DNA from: Treponema sp.
GTDB lineage: Bacteria > Spirochaetota > Spirochaetia > Treponematales > Breznakiellaceae
Assembly: GCA_009781635.1 (NCBI GenBank)
Contig: WQXU01000010.1
Coordinates: 42,707-106,706, forward strand
Direction: 5' to 3'
DNA: 64,000 nt
The position numbers and the translations under genes were made by a program. Numbering within the stretch: the first letter of the stretch is position 1; each line of letters begins with the position of its first letter. Of this stretch, positions 24,980 through 34,767 are shown one piece after another. Below the pieces are notes generated by a model. The model made no database searches and was not told the DNA's origin. It worked only from the letters and a program-made list of their open reading frames with translations.

Positions 24980-25009
24980 TTGCATTCTTATCCATAATAA
25001 TAGTAAAAT
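24980..25009 (+). promoter_or_regulatory. Adenylate cyclase gene promoter (leaderless)
   Basis: TTGCAT (24980-24985), 18-base spacer, TAAAAT (25004-25009), then five bases (aaact) before the ATG at 25015. A leaderless start is predicted; no SD is seen. Confidence 0.5.
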
Positions 25010-25014
25010 AAACT

Positions 25015-27741
25015 ATGAAACATTTTAAGAATGCCCTTGTGGGTCTTGCCGCGGCTGCCGTATTCTCTTTGTTATATTTGGTAGGAGCGTTCGCTTCACT
25101 TGAAGATCGCCTATATGACTTCTTTTTAAATTTCAGAGCGAGCCGCGAACCTATAGACAGCGTTGTCTTCCTTGATGTTGATGATCAGGCTATTGCATAT
25201 TACGGTTTCTTCCCATGGCCGCGCTCCATCACCGCAGACGGCCTTTTGCGTCTTAAAGAGTACGGCACAAGGGCTGTAATTTTCGATATCGAATATATTG
25301 ACAGAGGCCCTCAGGGTGTAGACAGCCTTTATCTGGAACAGGGTCTTGGCTATGATTTTGACCGCAGCTTTTCCGAAATTAATTCATCTGCACAGGAAAT
25401 ATTTTCCGCTCTGGGATCGGGACGTTTAGGGCGCGATGACATTGCAGGTTTTGCCGGCATTCTTTCTGATATCATTGTAGATCAAAAAAATGATCTATAC
25501 AGCAAGGCACAGGGTGTTGCGCGTGACAACGATGTTTATCTGGCGCAGGCATTGGCTCTTAATGGCCGCAGCTGGTCTACTATCAACCTGTGGTCGTATT
25601 ATCTGGAAGGTGAACAATCCGAGCGCCGCGCCATAGCCGAAGAAAATTTTTCTTACCCTGTTAATGCGGCGCCCAATGCATCATTGGGTGCGGGCTTTGT
25701 TGACATTCTGCCTGCTCTTCCGCTGTTTGCCAGTGCCGCTAAAGGAGCAGGATATACAAATATAGAAATTGATGATGATGGCGTAAGAAGGCGCGTTTTT
25801 CTTGCTCAAAATGTTTTTGATCACTGGTATCTGCAGTTGTCCTTTGCTCCTCTGATTGATTATCTTGGAAGACCTGAAATTCTTCTTGAAAAACGCAGGC
25901 TGACTATCAAGCAGGCGCAAATGCCGGACGGCAGGGTCAAAGATATTGTTATCCCGCTTGATTCAAGGGGGAGAATGCTGCTTGACTGGCCCAAAGAAGA
26001 TTATGATGAGAGCTACACTCATATTTCATTTGCTGAATTCAGTTCGTTAGACGAAATGGAAGCGGAGATAATAAGATACAGCCACGCCATGTTTGCCGCC
26101 GATTTGAATTTTTTCGCCCAGTTTGATCGTTCATTAAGTTCTGTACCCTTGATTCTGAATGAAGTCATTCAGCTTTTGGATGCGGCTCAGGAATCAAGGC
26201 ACTATGCCATGGAAAATACAGATGACGATTACTTTAATGATTTTATTAAATACCGGAATTTCGCATATGAACTTCTGAATGAATTATTTGCAGATGATCC
26301 TATAGAAAAAATAAAGATAATCAGCGCACAGCTTGGAGAAGAGTATCCTGACATGGCGGATATTATAGAAGACGAAGCTGAATATATCGCATTGGTGGCA
26401 AATGCAATTACAGTTAACCTGAACCGGCTTGCGGAGTTAAACGAAATTAACGACAGGGTGCTAAGGGATAAATTTGTAATTATCGGCCGTGTTGATACCG
26501 GAACAACAGACTACGGCGCAAACCCGTTTTACGGTAAATATATCAACGTAGGAACACACGGTGTTGTGCTTGATACTATTCTTTCGGAATCTTTCATTAT
26601 TCCTGTTGATTATATATGGAAGGTTCTTTTCATGCTGATCTTTGTCTCTCTGTTTTTTATAATTACGGCGCAGCTTTCACCTGTTATCCGCGCTTCTGCG
26701 GGTTTTGCGGTTGCTCTTGCCATCTTTATTATTACGGTTTTAATTTTCCGTTTCACGGGTTTTTTCTGGGGGCCGCTTGGAACAATTCTGGCGATTTTAT
26801 CCGCCGTTATTGTACGCGAGATAATCTCCTATGCAGGCTCGGAAAAGGAAAAACAGTTTATCCGCACTGCATTTTCAACTTATGTAAGCAGTGATGTAGT
26901 AAAAGAAATAATCGCCGATCCTTCGCGTCTTCAGCTGGGCGGAAAAGAACACTACATGACAGCGGTCTTTACGGATGTTAAAGGCTTCTCCACTATTTCC
27001 GAAAAACTCGGAGATCCTACTAAACTTGTAAGTCTTTTAAATAAATACTTAAGCTCCATGAGCGATGTTGTTCTTGCCGAAAAGGGAACGATTGACAAGT
27101 ACATAGGAGACGCAATTGTCGCATTCTTCGGCGCTCCGATGCCGCTGGAAGATCACGCCCTGCGCGCCTGTGTAAGCGCTATCACCATGAAAAAGCTTGA
27201 AGCGGAACTGAATAAAACCATCATGGAAGAACAGTTGTCGCCCATACCGCTTTTAACCCGCATTGGAATAAATTCCGGCCATATGGTTGCAGGTAACATG
27301 GGTACGGCAAACAAGATGAACTACACAATCATGGGCAATGCAGTAAACCTTTCTGCGCGTCTTGAAGGAGTAAACAATCAGTACGGAACATGGATTCTGG
27401 CTTCTGAAGAAACTGTAAAGCAAACGGGAGATGCTCTCCTCTACAGAAAACTGGATCGCGTGCGTGTTGTCGGCATCAATGAGCCTGTGCGTCTTTGCGA
27501 ACTTGTCGACATGATGGATATTGCATCTGAACAGGATAAAAAGCTTGTAACGGTATTTCACGAAGCGCTTGAAAATTTTGAAAAACGCAAATGGAAAGAT
27601 GCGATAGAAGGCTTTAAAGAGGCAATATCAATAAGGCCTGGCGACACGCCGTCAACAATTTACCTTGACAGATTAAAGCAGTTCTCTGTGGCTATGCCTG
27701 CTGAATCCTGGGACGGTGTTTACAATTTAACATCAAAATAG
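25015..27741 (+). CDS. CHASE2-domain class III adenylate/guanylate cyclase
   Basis: This 908-residue membrane sensor has an N-terminal membrane helix (7-28), a large extracytoplasmic CHASE2 domain (about 30-525; DSVVFLDVDDQAIAYYGFFPWPR), three membrane helices (about 535-600) and a cytoplasmic class III cyclase domain (about 640-815). The two metal Asp are in TAVFTDVKGFS and IGDAIVAFFGAP; MNYTIMGNAVNLSARLEG is the matching transition-state segment. A short TPR-like tail follows (FEKRKWKDAIEGFKEAI). It should make cAMP in response to an unknown external signal. Treponemes carry several such proteins. Confidence 0.93.
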   Translation: MKHFKNALVGLAAAAVFSLLYLVGAFASLEDRLYDFFLNFRASREPIDSVVFLDVDDQAIAYYGFFPWPRSITADGLLRLKEYGTRAVIFDIEYIDRGPQGVDSLYLEQGLGYDFDRSFSEINSSAQEIFSALGSGRLGRDDIAGFAGILSDIIVDQKNDLYSKAQGVARDNDVYLAQALALNGRSWSTINLWSYYLEGEQSERRAIAEENFSYPVNAAPNASLGAGFVDILPALPLFASAAKGAGYTNIEIDDDGVRRRVFLAQNVFDHWYLQLSFAPLIDYLGRPEILLEKRRLTIKQAQMPDGRVKDIVIPLDSRGRMLLDWPKEDYDESYTHISFAEFSSLDEMEAEIIRYSHAMFAADLNFFAQFDRSLSSVPLILNEVIQLLDAAQESRHYAMENTDDDYFNDFIKYRNFAYELLNELFADDPIEKIKIISAQLGEEYPDMADIIEDEAEYIALVANAITVNLNRLAELNEINDRVLRDKFVIIGRVDTGTTDYGANPFYGKYINVGTHGVVLDTILSESFIIPVDYIWKVLFMLIFVSLFFIITAQLSPVIRASAGFAVALAIFIITVLIFRFTGFFWGPLGTILAILSAVIVREIISYAGSEKEKQFIRTAFSTYVSSDVVKEIIADPSRLQLGGKEHYMTAVFTDVKGFSTISEKLGDPTKLVSLLNKYLSSMSDVVLAEKGTIDKYIGDAIVAFFGAPMPLEDHALRACVSAITMKKLEAELNKTIMEEQLSPIPLLTRIGINSGHMVAGNMGTANKMNYTIMGNAVNLSARLEGVNNQYGTWILASEETVKQTGDALLYRKLDRVRVVGINEPVRLCELVDMMDIASEQDKKLVTVFHEALENFEKRKWKDAIEGFKEAISIRPGDTPSTIYLDRLKQFSVAMPAESWDGVYNLTSK

Positions 27742-27767
27742 TACCATAACTGCACAAGGAGCAAGTT

Positions 27768-28892
27768 ATGGCACAAGCGCAAAATTCAATTAGCAAAATC
27801 CCGGTTGGAATTCTGGGTGCCACAGGCATGGTTGGGCAGCAGTATATTTCCCTTTTAAATGATCACCCCTGGTTTGAGGTGCGGTTTGCTGCGGCCTCTC
27901 CGCGGAGCGCGGGCAAAAAATATTCCGAAGCTGTCGCTGGCAGGTGGCAGCTAACAAAAACTTATGCTCCGCATGTTGGCGGCATTATGGTAGAAGATGC
28001 AAACGATGTAAGCCGCGCTGCGGAAGCGTTTAAAAAAGGCGAATGTTCATTTGTGTTTTCCGCACTGGAAATGAGTAAAGATGAAACAAAGGCTCTGGAA
28101 GAAAAATATGCCGCGGCAGGAATTCCTGTTATCTCAAATGCTTCAGCTCACCGCTGGACGCCAGATGTGCCGGTTTTAATAGCAGAGGTAAATCCCGGGC
28201 ATACGGATATTATCCCCATGCAGAAAAAAGCGCGCGGCTGGGATCGCGGATTTATTGCCGTAAAACCCAACTGCTCAATTCAAAGTTATATGAAGCCGGT
28301 TCATGCTCTTGCGCAGGCCGGTTATCCGGCGCAGAGGATTGTTGTTGTAACAATGCAGGCAGTTTCCGGGGCAGGTTATCCCGGCGTGCCAAGCCTCGAT
28401 GTAATTGATAATGTTGTTCCGTATATTGGCAGCGGCGAAGAAGAAAAATCTGAAAATGAGCCCTTAAAGATTTTTGGCTCCATAGAAAACGGCGTGTTTA
28501 AAAATGCAGAGTTCCCGAAAATTGCAGCTCACTGCAACAGGGTGCCTGTAACTGACGGACATTCGGCATGCATAACGCTTGAATTTGCGGATAAAAAGCC
28601 GTCACTGGATGAAATAAAAGCTATTTGGGCTGCTTATAAGGGATTGCCGCAGGAAGCGGATTTACCCATGGCGCCCAGGCAGCCGATTATTTACCGCGAG
28701 GAAGAAAACCGTCCCCAGCCGCGTAAGGATCGCGATACGGACAAGGCGATGGCAGTTACTGTCGGACGACTGAGGCCCAGCAATGTTTTTGATATCCGTT
28801 TTTTTGCATTGTCGCATAACACTGTTCGCGGCGCTGCAGGCGGCGGAATATTAAATGCAGAACTGCTTAAGTACAAGGGCTATCTTGGTTAA
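27768..28892 (+). CDS. asd: Aspartate-semialdehyde dehydrogenase
   Basis: Reduces aspartyl phosphate to aspartate semialdehyde, the branch point to lysine, threonine and methionine. The 374-residue protein has the NADPH motif VGILGATGMVGQQYISLL, the catalytic Cys in VKPNCSIQSYMKP (about residue 167), and an active-site His region HCNRVPVTDGHSACI. It belongs to the archaeal/fungal-like Asd subgroup by its length and motif spacing. It starts the asd-lysA-dapL operon; SD AAGGAGC lies before the ATG. Confidence 0.93.
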   Translation: MAQAQNSISKIPVGILGATGMVGQQYISLLNDHPWFEVRFAAASPRSAGKKYSEAVAGRWQLTKTYAPHVGGIMVEDANDVSRAAEAFKKGECSFVFSALEMSKDETKALEEKYAAAGIPVISNASAHRWTPDVPVLIAEVNPGHTDIIPMQKKARGWDRGFIAVKPNCSIQSYMKPVHALAQAGYPAQRIVVVTMQAVSGAGYPGVPSLDVIDNVVPYIGSGEEEKSENEPLKIFGSIENGVFKNAEFPKIAAHCNRVPVTDGHSACITLEFADKKPSLDEIKAIWAAYKGLPQEADLPMAPRQPIIYREEENRPQPRKDRDTDKAMAVTVGRLRPSNVFDIRFFALSHNTVRGAAGGGILNAELLKYKGYLG

Positions 28893-28915
28893 TTAAAATA
28901 ACCATTGGAGTGTCA

Positions 28916-30199
28916 GTGAACAACAAATATTTTCCGTTGGACAGGGCTGCGCTGGATGATCTGGCGCTGCGTTATCCAACGCCGTTTTATATTTATGATG
29001 AGAAGGCAATAATCGAAAATGTACGCCGGATAAAGGCTGCGTTTTCGGTTTTTCCCGCTTACAAAAATTATTTTGCGGTAAAGGCGCTGCCTAACCCGTA
29101 TATTCTCAAAATTCTTGCCGCAGAAGGCTTTGGCGCCGATTGCGCAAGCTATGCGGAATTATTGTTAGCTGAAATGTCAGGCATGAAGGGCGAAGACATC
29201 ATGTTCACTTCCAATGAAACTCCGGCAAAAGAATATGCTGCAGCCATAAATATGGGCGCTGTAATAAATCTTGACGATTTTACGCACATTGAGTTTCTTG
29301 AAAAAACCGCAGGCTTGCCGGAATTAATTTCCATGCGGTATAATCCGGGCCCCCTTAAAGAGGGGAACGCCATAATCGGCAAGCCGGAAGAAGCAAAGTA
29401 CGGTTTTACCCGCGGGCAGTTAATTCAGGGTTACGCTCTTCTCAGGCAGAAGGGTGTAAAGCGTTTTGCGCTTCATACAATGGTTGCAAGTAATGAATTA
29501 TCCGTTCCCTACCATATAGAAACTGCGCGTATGCTTTTTGAACTTGCCGTTGAAATTTCCGGCAAGACAGGAGTACGCCTGGAATTTATTAATCTTGGCG
29601 GCGGAGTGGGGATTCCCTACAAGCCGGATCAGTCTGCGGTGGATTTAAAAGCCCTGGTTGAAGGCATTCAGAATGCATATAACGAAGTGCTTGTACCCGC
29701 AGGACTTTCTCCAATGAATATCCGCACTGAATGGGGCAGGGTGGTGACAGGCCCGTACGGCTGGCTTGTAACGCGGGCAGTTCACAAAAAGGAAATATAC
29801 CGCAGCTATATCGCACTTGATGCATGCATGGCGGATTTTATGCGCCCGGCTTATTACGGAGCATATCATCACATAACGGTTCCCGGCAAGGAAGATGCGC
29901 TTTTAACTGAAACCTACGACATAGTCGGCAGCTTGTGCGAAAATAACGATAAGTTCGCAGTTCAAAGACAACTGCCGAAGATAGAAACTGCTGCCGAAAG
30001 CGGGATTAAAGGCGACTTTGTAGTCATTCATGATGCCGGCGCGCACGGAAGGGCGATGGGCTTTAATTACAACGGAAAGCTCCGGTGCGGCGAACTGCTT
30101 CTGCGCGCAGACGGTTCTGTTATGCAGATCCGCCGTTCAGAGACGGTAGAAGATTATTTTGCTACATTAAATCTTGATGGTGTAAAAGATTTTACCTGA
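28916..30199 (+). CDS. lysA: Diaminopimelate decarboxylase
   Basis: PLP enzyme that makes lysine from meso-diaminopimelate, the last step of the pathway. The 427-residue protein shows the PLP lysine in NYFAVKALPNP, LGGGVGIPY, EWGRVVTGPYGWLVTRAV, the substrate Cys region VGSLCENND and the ending GAHGRAMGFNYNGK. The track start is GTG at 28910, but the TTGGAG SD touches that codon; the GTG at 28916 has proper spacing and is preferred. It lies 20-odd bases after asd and 30 before dapL. Confidence 0.93.
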   Translation: MNNKYFPLDRAALDDLALRYPTPFYIYDEKAIIENVRRIKAAFSVFPAYKNYFAVKALPNPYILKILAAEGFGADCASYAELLLAEMSGMKGEDIMFTSNETPAKEYAAAINMGAVINLDDFTHIEFLEKTAGLPELISMRYNPGPLKEGNAIIGKPEEAKYGFTRGQLIQGYALLRQKGVKRFALHTMVASNELSVPYHIETARMLFELAVEISGKTGVRLEFINLGGGVGIPYKPDQSAVDLKALVEGIQNAYNEVLVPAGLSPMNIRTEWGRVVTGPYGWLVTRAVHKKEIYRSYIALDACMADFMRPAYYGAYHHITVPGKEDALLTETYDIVGSLCENNDKFAVQRQLPKIETAAESGIKGDFVVIHDAGAHGRAMGFNYNGKLRCGELLLRADGSVMQIRRSETVEDYFATLNLDGVKDFT

Positions 30200-30229
30200 A
30201 GAAATATTTAATTATTTTTGGAGGATGCA

Positions 30230-31438
30230 ATGATTGCACGTAACCCATATATCGCCAATTTAAAAGCAGGCTATCTTTTTCCGGAAATCGCAAAGAGGCG
30301 CCGCGAATACGCAGCTTCTAATCCCGGCGCAAAAATTATAAGTCTTGGTGTCGGCAACACAACAGAACCAATTCTGCCCCATACAAACGCAGGCCTTGCA
30401 GAGGGAGCAAGAAAACTTGGTACAGCAGAGGGCTACTCAGGTTATCAGGATGAAGGACTGGCATCGTTAAGAGAAAAAATTTCTTCTGTGTTTTACAGCG
30501 GGAAATTTGCAATAGATGAGATCTTTATTTCTGACGGGGCAAAGTGCGATATAGGAAGACTGCAGCTGTTATTCGGCTCCGGGGTAAAGGCTGCTGTACA
30601 GGATCCTTCATATCCTGTTTATGTTGACGGCTCTGTCATTGCAGGCGCTGCAGGCCCTGTTTCCGCGGAAGGCGCAGGTTATTCAGGCATCACATATCTT
30701 CCCTGTACGGCGCAAAACGGCTTTTTCCCCGATTTGGATTTGATTCCGCAGAATTGCCTTATATATTTCTGTTCACCTAACAATCCTACGGGAGCAGTAG
30801 CAAATCGCGGGCAGCTTTCCGCGCTTGTAGACGCGGCGATTAGCAAGGGCTGTATTATTGTTTTTGATGCAGCATACAGCGAGTTTATCCGGGATCCTGA
30901 GCTGCCAAAATCAATTTACGAAATAGAGAAGGCTGTTCAGTGCTCCATCGAAGTTAACTCGTTCTCCAAACCCGCAGGTTTCACAGGCGTTCGTCTTGGC
31001 TGGTCTGTCATTCCAAAAGCGCTTAAGTACTCGGGCGGCGAAAGCATTAACGCAGACTGGGGCCGCATTATGGGTACAATCTTCAACGGCGCATCCAATA
31101 TAGCGCAGGCCGGCGGACTTGCCGCGTTAGACGACGAGGGATTGAAAGAAATGCGCGAATTGACGGATTTCTATCTGGGCAATGCCAGGTTGATAAGAGA
31201 TGCGCTTCAGAAGCTGGGGCTTAATTGCATCGGCGGCGATAATTCTCCGTATATATGGGCGCATTTCCTGGGCAGAGACAGCTGGGAAGTGTTTTCGGAA
31301 ATTCTTGAAAAATGCCAGATTGTCACAACACCTGGCGCAGGCTTCGGTCCCGCAGGCCAGGGTTTCATCCGTTTTTCGGCATTCGGCCATCGCGCGGATA
31401 TTGAAGAAGCCTGCGTGCGCCTTACATCATCATTATAG
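30230..31438 (+). CDS. dapL: LL-diaminopimelate aminotransferase
   Basis: Converts tetrahydrodipicolinate directly to LL-diaminopimelate, bypassing the succinylase/acetylase steps. The 402-residue fold-type I aminotransferase begins ARNPYIANLKAGYLFPEI and has SLGVGNTTEPI, GYSGYQDEGLASLREKI, ISDGAKCDIGRLQ, FCSPNNPTGA and the PLP lysine in NSFSKPAGFTGVRLGW. The TTG start in the track is within the SD region; the ATG at 30230 follows TTGGAGG at proper spacing. With asd and lysA it covers much of lysine/DAP synthesis, useful for Treponema cell walls. Confidence 0.95.
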   Translation: MIARNPYIANLKAGYLFPEIAKRRREYAASNPGAKIISLGVGNTTEPILPHTNAGLAEGARKLGTAEGYSGYQDEGLASLREKISSVFYSGKFAIDEIFISDGAKCDIGRLQLLFGSGVKAAVQDPSYPVYVDGSVIAGAAGPVSAEGAGYSGITYLPCTAQNGFFPDLDLIPQNCLIYFCSPNNPTGAVANRGQLSALVDAAISKGCIIVFDAAYSEFIRDPELPKSIYEIEKAVQCSIEVNSFSKPAGFTGVRLGWSVIPKALKYSGGESINADWGRIMGTIFNGASNIAQAGGLAALDDEGLKEMRELTDFYLGNARLIRDALQKLGLNCIGGDNSPYIWAHFLGRDSWEVFSEILEKCQIVTTPGAGFGPAGQGFIRFSAFGHRADIEEACVRLTSSL

Positions 31439-31440
31439 AA

Positions 31441-31474
31441 AATAGCGTATACTTGAAAAATATTTCACGCTATT
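31441..31474 (+). terminator. Hairpin after dapL
   Basis: AATAGCG pairs with CGCTATT around a 20-base loop, just after the dapL stop. There is no T-run, so termination is uncertain. Confidence 0.4.
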
Positions 31475-31552
31475 GTAGTATATGGATGCTATTTCCGGTT
31501 TGATTGCCAAATTAGGAAAAATATCAAAAAATTTTAAACAGGGAGATTAAAA

Positions 31553-32422
31553 ATGAGAAAAGCAGTTTTTATAACATTTTTATTGGTATCAGTTTTTGCT
31601 TATGCGCAGGAACCACAGGTGCAGTATAGTGTTAGAGTTCTCAATGGTGAATGGGGCGCTTATGTATCCAATGGAGCAATGGCCGGATCAACAGGAGAAT
31701 CCAGACATTTAGAAGCAATGAGAGTCCGCGTCGTTTCCAACATCCGGGGCAGCATTGAATATGAAGCTCACATTGAAAACAGCGGCTGGATAGGCTGGAA
31801 GGAAGCTGATGTGATAGCAGGTATGCAGAGTCAGAGGATCGAAGCAGTCCGTATGCGGCTTACAGGTGAATTGGCGGAACTTTATGATGTACGATACCGT
31901 ACTCATATGTCAGGGTTTGGCTGGGGCGGATGGTCAGCAAACGGGAATATTTCAGGAACTACCGGTCAGAGACGCCATCTTGAAGCAATTGAAGTTGTGC
32001 TTGTTAACAAACGGCAGCAGGTTAATGAGATTTCCTACGAAGTCTTCATTGCTGAAATTGGCTGGGCCGGATACTCATTTAACGGAGCAATGGCCGGATC
32101 AACAGGGCAAAACAGGCGTTTAGATGCACTAAAAATGCATGTTAATACAACCGCGGGCGGTATACGTTATGATGTTAGCAGTAACGGAAGATGGTTAGGC
32201 TGGAAAGCTAACAATGAACAGATAGGTACAGTAGGACGAAGCATACTTGAAGCTATCCGCGTAGAATTAACAGGAGATTTTGCAAATCAATTTAATGTAC
32301 GCTATCGTGTTCTTACGCAAAACGTGGGCTGGAGCGATTGGGTTATGAATGGCACTGCGGCCGGAACAACCGGACAAAACCGCAGGATTGAAGCAATTGA
32401 AGTAGTACTTGTTCCCAAATAA
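31553..32422 (+). CDS. Secreted ChW (clostridial hydrophobic W) repeat protein
   Basis: The 289-residue product has a signal peptide (MRKAVFITFLLVSVFAYAQ) and then six tandem repeats of about 43 residues, each with a beta strand, GWxxWxxNG, AGTTGQxRRLEAI and a second strand: repeats begin near VQYSV, IEYEA, VRYRT, ISYEV, IRYDV and VRYRV. This matches the ChW family (PF07538), found on exported clostridial proteins and thought to mediate surface or carbohydrate interactions. It contains no other domain. SD AGGGAG is present. It lies between the lysine operon and the GH3 gene, at the edge of the sugar block. Confidence 0.88.
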   Translation: MRKAVFITFLLVSVFAYAQEPQVQYSVRVLNGEWGAYVSNGAMAGSTGESRHLEAMRVRVVSNIRGSIEYEAHIENSGWIGWKEADVIAGMQSQRIEAVRMRLTGELAELYDVRYRTHMSGFGWGGWSANGNISGTTGQRRHLEAIEVVLVNKRQQVNEISYEVFIAEIGWAGYSFNGAMAGSTGQNRRLDALKMHVNTTAGGIRYDVSSNGRWLGWKANNEQIGTVGRSILEAIRVELTGDFANQFNVRYRVLTQNVGWSDWVMNGTAAGTTGQNRRIEAIEVVLVPK

Positions 32423-32430
32423 GTATTAAT

Positions 32431-32464
32431 ATATTCCGGCGGAACATTTGTTTTGCCGGAATAT
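32431..32464 (+). terminator. Hairpin after the ChW gene
   Basis: ATATTCCGGC pairs perfectly with GCCGGAATAT with a 14-base loop; a strong stem with no T-run immediately behind. Confidence 0.6.
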
Positions 32465-32489
32465 CATATAATGTAAAAAAGTTTTTTCA

Positions 32490-32518
32490 TTGACCTGTAC
32501 AGGATCTCCTCTTATAAT
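32490..32518 (+). promoter_or_regulatory. GH3 promoter with CCTGTACAGG palindrome
   Basis: TTGACC (32490-32495), 17-base spacer, TATAAT (32513-32518). The perfect palindrome CCTGTACAGG (32494-32503) overlaps the -35 end and spacer and may be an operator for a sugar-responsive repressor. Confidence 0.65.
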
Positions 32519-32562
32519 ACCCCTACCGGCAAGTTTGCCTGAAATCAAATGAGGAGAATGTC

Positions 32563-34650
32563 ATGGAACGCGAAGCAAAGATCGCAGAATTAATTTCACA
32601 AATGACACTGGAAGAAAAAATCTCCCAGTTGCTTTATAAAAGTCCGGCGATTGAACGCCTTGGAATACCTGAATATAACTGGTGGAATGAGTGTTTGCAT
32701 GGAGTGGCAAGAGCCGGTATTGCGACTGTTTTTCCGCAGGCCATTGCGATGGCGGCGGCTTTCGATGACGCTCTTGTAAAAGAGATAGCTGCAGCCATTT
32801 CCGATGAAGCGCGCGCTAAATATAACGAAGCTGTTAAACAGGGTAACCGCGGTCAATACTGGGGGCTTACTTTCTGGACACCCAATATCAATATTTTCCG
32901 CGATCCGCGCTGGGGCCGCGGACAGGAAACATACGGAGAGGATCCCTATCTGACAGCCAGGATCGGCCTTGCCATGGTACAGGGCCTGCAGGGCGAAGAT
33001 CCCGAAAATCTGAAACTTGCCGCATGCGCCAAACATTATGCCGTACATTCAGGCCCGGAAAAGGATCGCCATACATTTAATGCGGTTGTTACAAAAAAGG
33101 ATCTTTGGGAAACCTATCTGCCTGCATTCAAGGCGCTTGTAAACGGCGGTGTAGAAACTGTTATGGGAGCTTATAACCGTACTCTGGACGAGCCTTGCTG
33201 TGCCAGTAATCTTCTTATAAAAGATATTCTGCGCGGAAAATGGAAATTTAAGGGTCATTTTGTTTCCGATTGCTGGGCAATCCGGGATTTCCATGAATAT
33301 CATAAAATTACCCAAACACCGGAAGAATCTGCGGCTCTGGCCCTTAATGCAGGCTGCGATTTAAACTGCGGCTGTACATATCCGTTTTTGACAGTGGCCC
33401 ACAAAAAGGGGCTTGTTACGGAAGACACCATCAATATATCTCTTGCAAGGTTATTACGGACAAGGTTTAAACTGGGGATGTTCGATCCGCCCGGCAAGGG
33501 TAAATACGGCAAATTGAACCGGAAAATTATCAACTGCGAGAAACACCGCAAGCTTGCCCTTAAAGCAGCCCATAAATCGATTGTTCTGCTGAAAAACGAT
33601 AATAATCTGCTTCCCCTCGATTCCAGTCCCAAGAAAATTGTAGTTGTTGGCCCTGCCGCGGCAAACCCTCATACGCTTTTTGGCAACTATTACGGGGTTA
33701 GTTCCCACTTTACCACCATACTTGAAGGGCTGGCCGGGAAGGTCAGCGATAAATTCGGCATTAATCTGGATTACCGCCAGGGCTGCCTGATGTACAGCGA
33801 AAACAGCAAATCGCTTGTTCATTACGGTGAGGCAAATATAACCGATGTTGTCATTGCGGTAATGGGGCTGGACGGCGCAATGGAAGGCGAGGAAGGCGAT
33901 GCGATTGCCTCGGATTCCAACGGCGATAGGGCTTCTATAGAGCTTCCTGCCTGGCAGCTCAAATTTCTGCAGAAAATACGTGAAGCCGGTAAAAAGATAA
34001 TTCTGGTATTAACGGGCGGCAGCGCAATCGCCTTTCCGGAAGATATGGTCGATGCTGTCATTTATGCATGGTATCCGGGCGAATCCGGCGGCAAGGCTGT
34101 AGCGGACATCATTTTCGGCGATGTTAACCCGTCAGGTAAACTTCCTGTTACATTTCCGGCTTCAACAGCCCAGCTTCCCGCTTATGAAGATTATTCCATG
34201 AAAGGGCGAACCTACCGCTATTTGACGGAAAAACCCCTGTATCCCTTCGGTTTTGGGCTTTCTTATACAAGTTTCCGTTTCGATTCCATCGATCTTTCGG
34301 CTCAGTCCATATCCGCCGGCGGCAGGGTAACAGCTTCAGTTACTGTGAGCAATACCGGCAAAATGGACGCCGATGAGGTAGTCCAATTATATATAACAAG
34401 GGATAACCGCAGCGATGACGAACCGCTTTTTTCATTAAAAGGTTTCCGCCGTGTCTTCATAAAAGCCGGTAAAAGCATAAAAGTTGATTTTGAGCTTCAA
34501 TCTTCGGCATTTGAAACGGTAAACGCAGAAGGCGAATACGGCCTTGCAGCCGGCTCTTATACTATTATTGCCGCGGATGCCGCACCGGCGGCGGTTGCTG
34601 TGGAAAAAGGAGCGCCTGCCCCTGTAAAGGCAAAAATAAGTGTGAAATAA
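32563..34650 (+). CDS. GH3 beta-xylosidase/beta-glucosidase
   Basis: This 695-residue cytoplasmic enzyme (no signal peptide) has the GH3 barrel (about 1-300), the alpha/beta sandwich (about 340-560) and a C-terminal Fn3-like domain (about 590-680). Motifs: NWWNECLHGVARAG, FWTPNINIFRDPRWGRGQETYGEDP, KHYAVHSGPEKDRH, and nucleophile Asp236 in FVSDCWAI; YPFGFGLSYT marks the start of the Fn3 part. WNECLHGVAR and the substrate loop are most like beta-xylosidases, which fits the xylanases and importers around it. SD GAGGAG precedes the ATG. It probably hydrolyses imported xylo-oligosaccharides; a glucosidase cannot be excluded. Confidence 0.9.
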   Translation: MEREAKIAELISQMTLEEKISQLLYKSPAIERLGIPEYNWWNECLHGVARAGIATVFPQAIAMAAAFDDALVKEIAAAISDEARAKYNEAVKQGNRGQYWGLTFWTPNINIFRDPRWGRGQETYGEDPYLTARIGLAMVQGLQGEDPENLKLAACAKHYAVHSGPEKDRHTFNAVVTKKDLWETYLPAFKALVNGGVETVMGAYNRTLDEPCCASNLLIKDILRGKWKFKGHFVSDCWAIRDFHEYHKITQTPEESAALALNAGCDLNCGCTYPFLTVAHKKGLVTEDTINISLARLLRTRFKLGMFDPPGKGKYGKLNRKIINCEKHRKLALKAAHKSIVLLKNDNNLLPLDSSPKKIVVVGPAAANPHTLFGNYYGVSSHFTTILEGLAGKVSDKFGINLDYRQGCLMYSENSKSLVHYGEANITDVVIAVMGLDGAMEGEEGDAIASDSNGDRASIELPAWQLKFLQKIREAGKKIILVLTGGSAIAFPEDMVDAVIYAWYPGESGGKAVADIIFGDVNPSGKLPVTFPASTAQLPAYEDYSMKGRTYRYLTEKPLYPFGFGLSYTSFRFDSIDLSAQSISAGGRVTASVTVSNTGKMDADEVVQLYITRDNRSDDEPLFSLKGFRRVFIKAGKSIKVDFELQSSAFETVNAEGEYGLAAGSYTIIAADAAPAAVAVEKGAPAPVKAKISVK

Positions 34651-34677
34651 CCATTCATTAAATAAATAAAAAAAGTA

Positions 34678-34706
34678 TTGACCCTTTTATTACAATATGG
34701 TAATAT
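34678..34706 (+). promoter_or_regulatory. Promoter/operator of ABC sugar operon 1
   Basis: TTGACC (34678-34683), 17-base spacer, TAATAT (34701-34706). The inverted repeat TATTAC-N6-GTAATA (34688-34705) overlaps the -10 box and is a likely repressor site. Confidence 0.65.
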
Positions 34707-34767
34707 ATTGACAATAAATTAAACCCAAAAAAAGGTTGGGGAAAAAATGTATTTTGGAGGAAAAGAG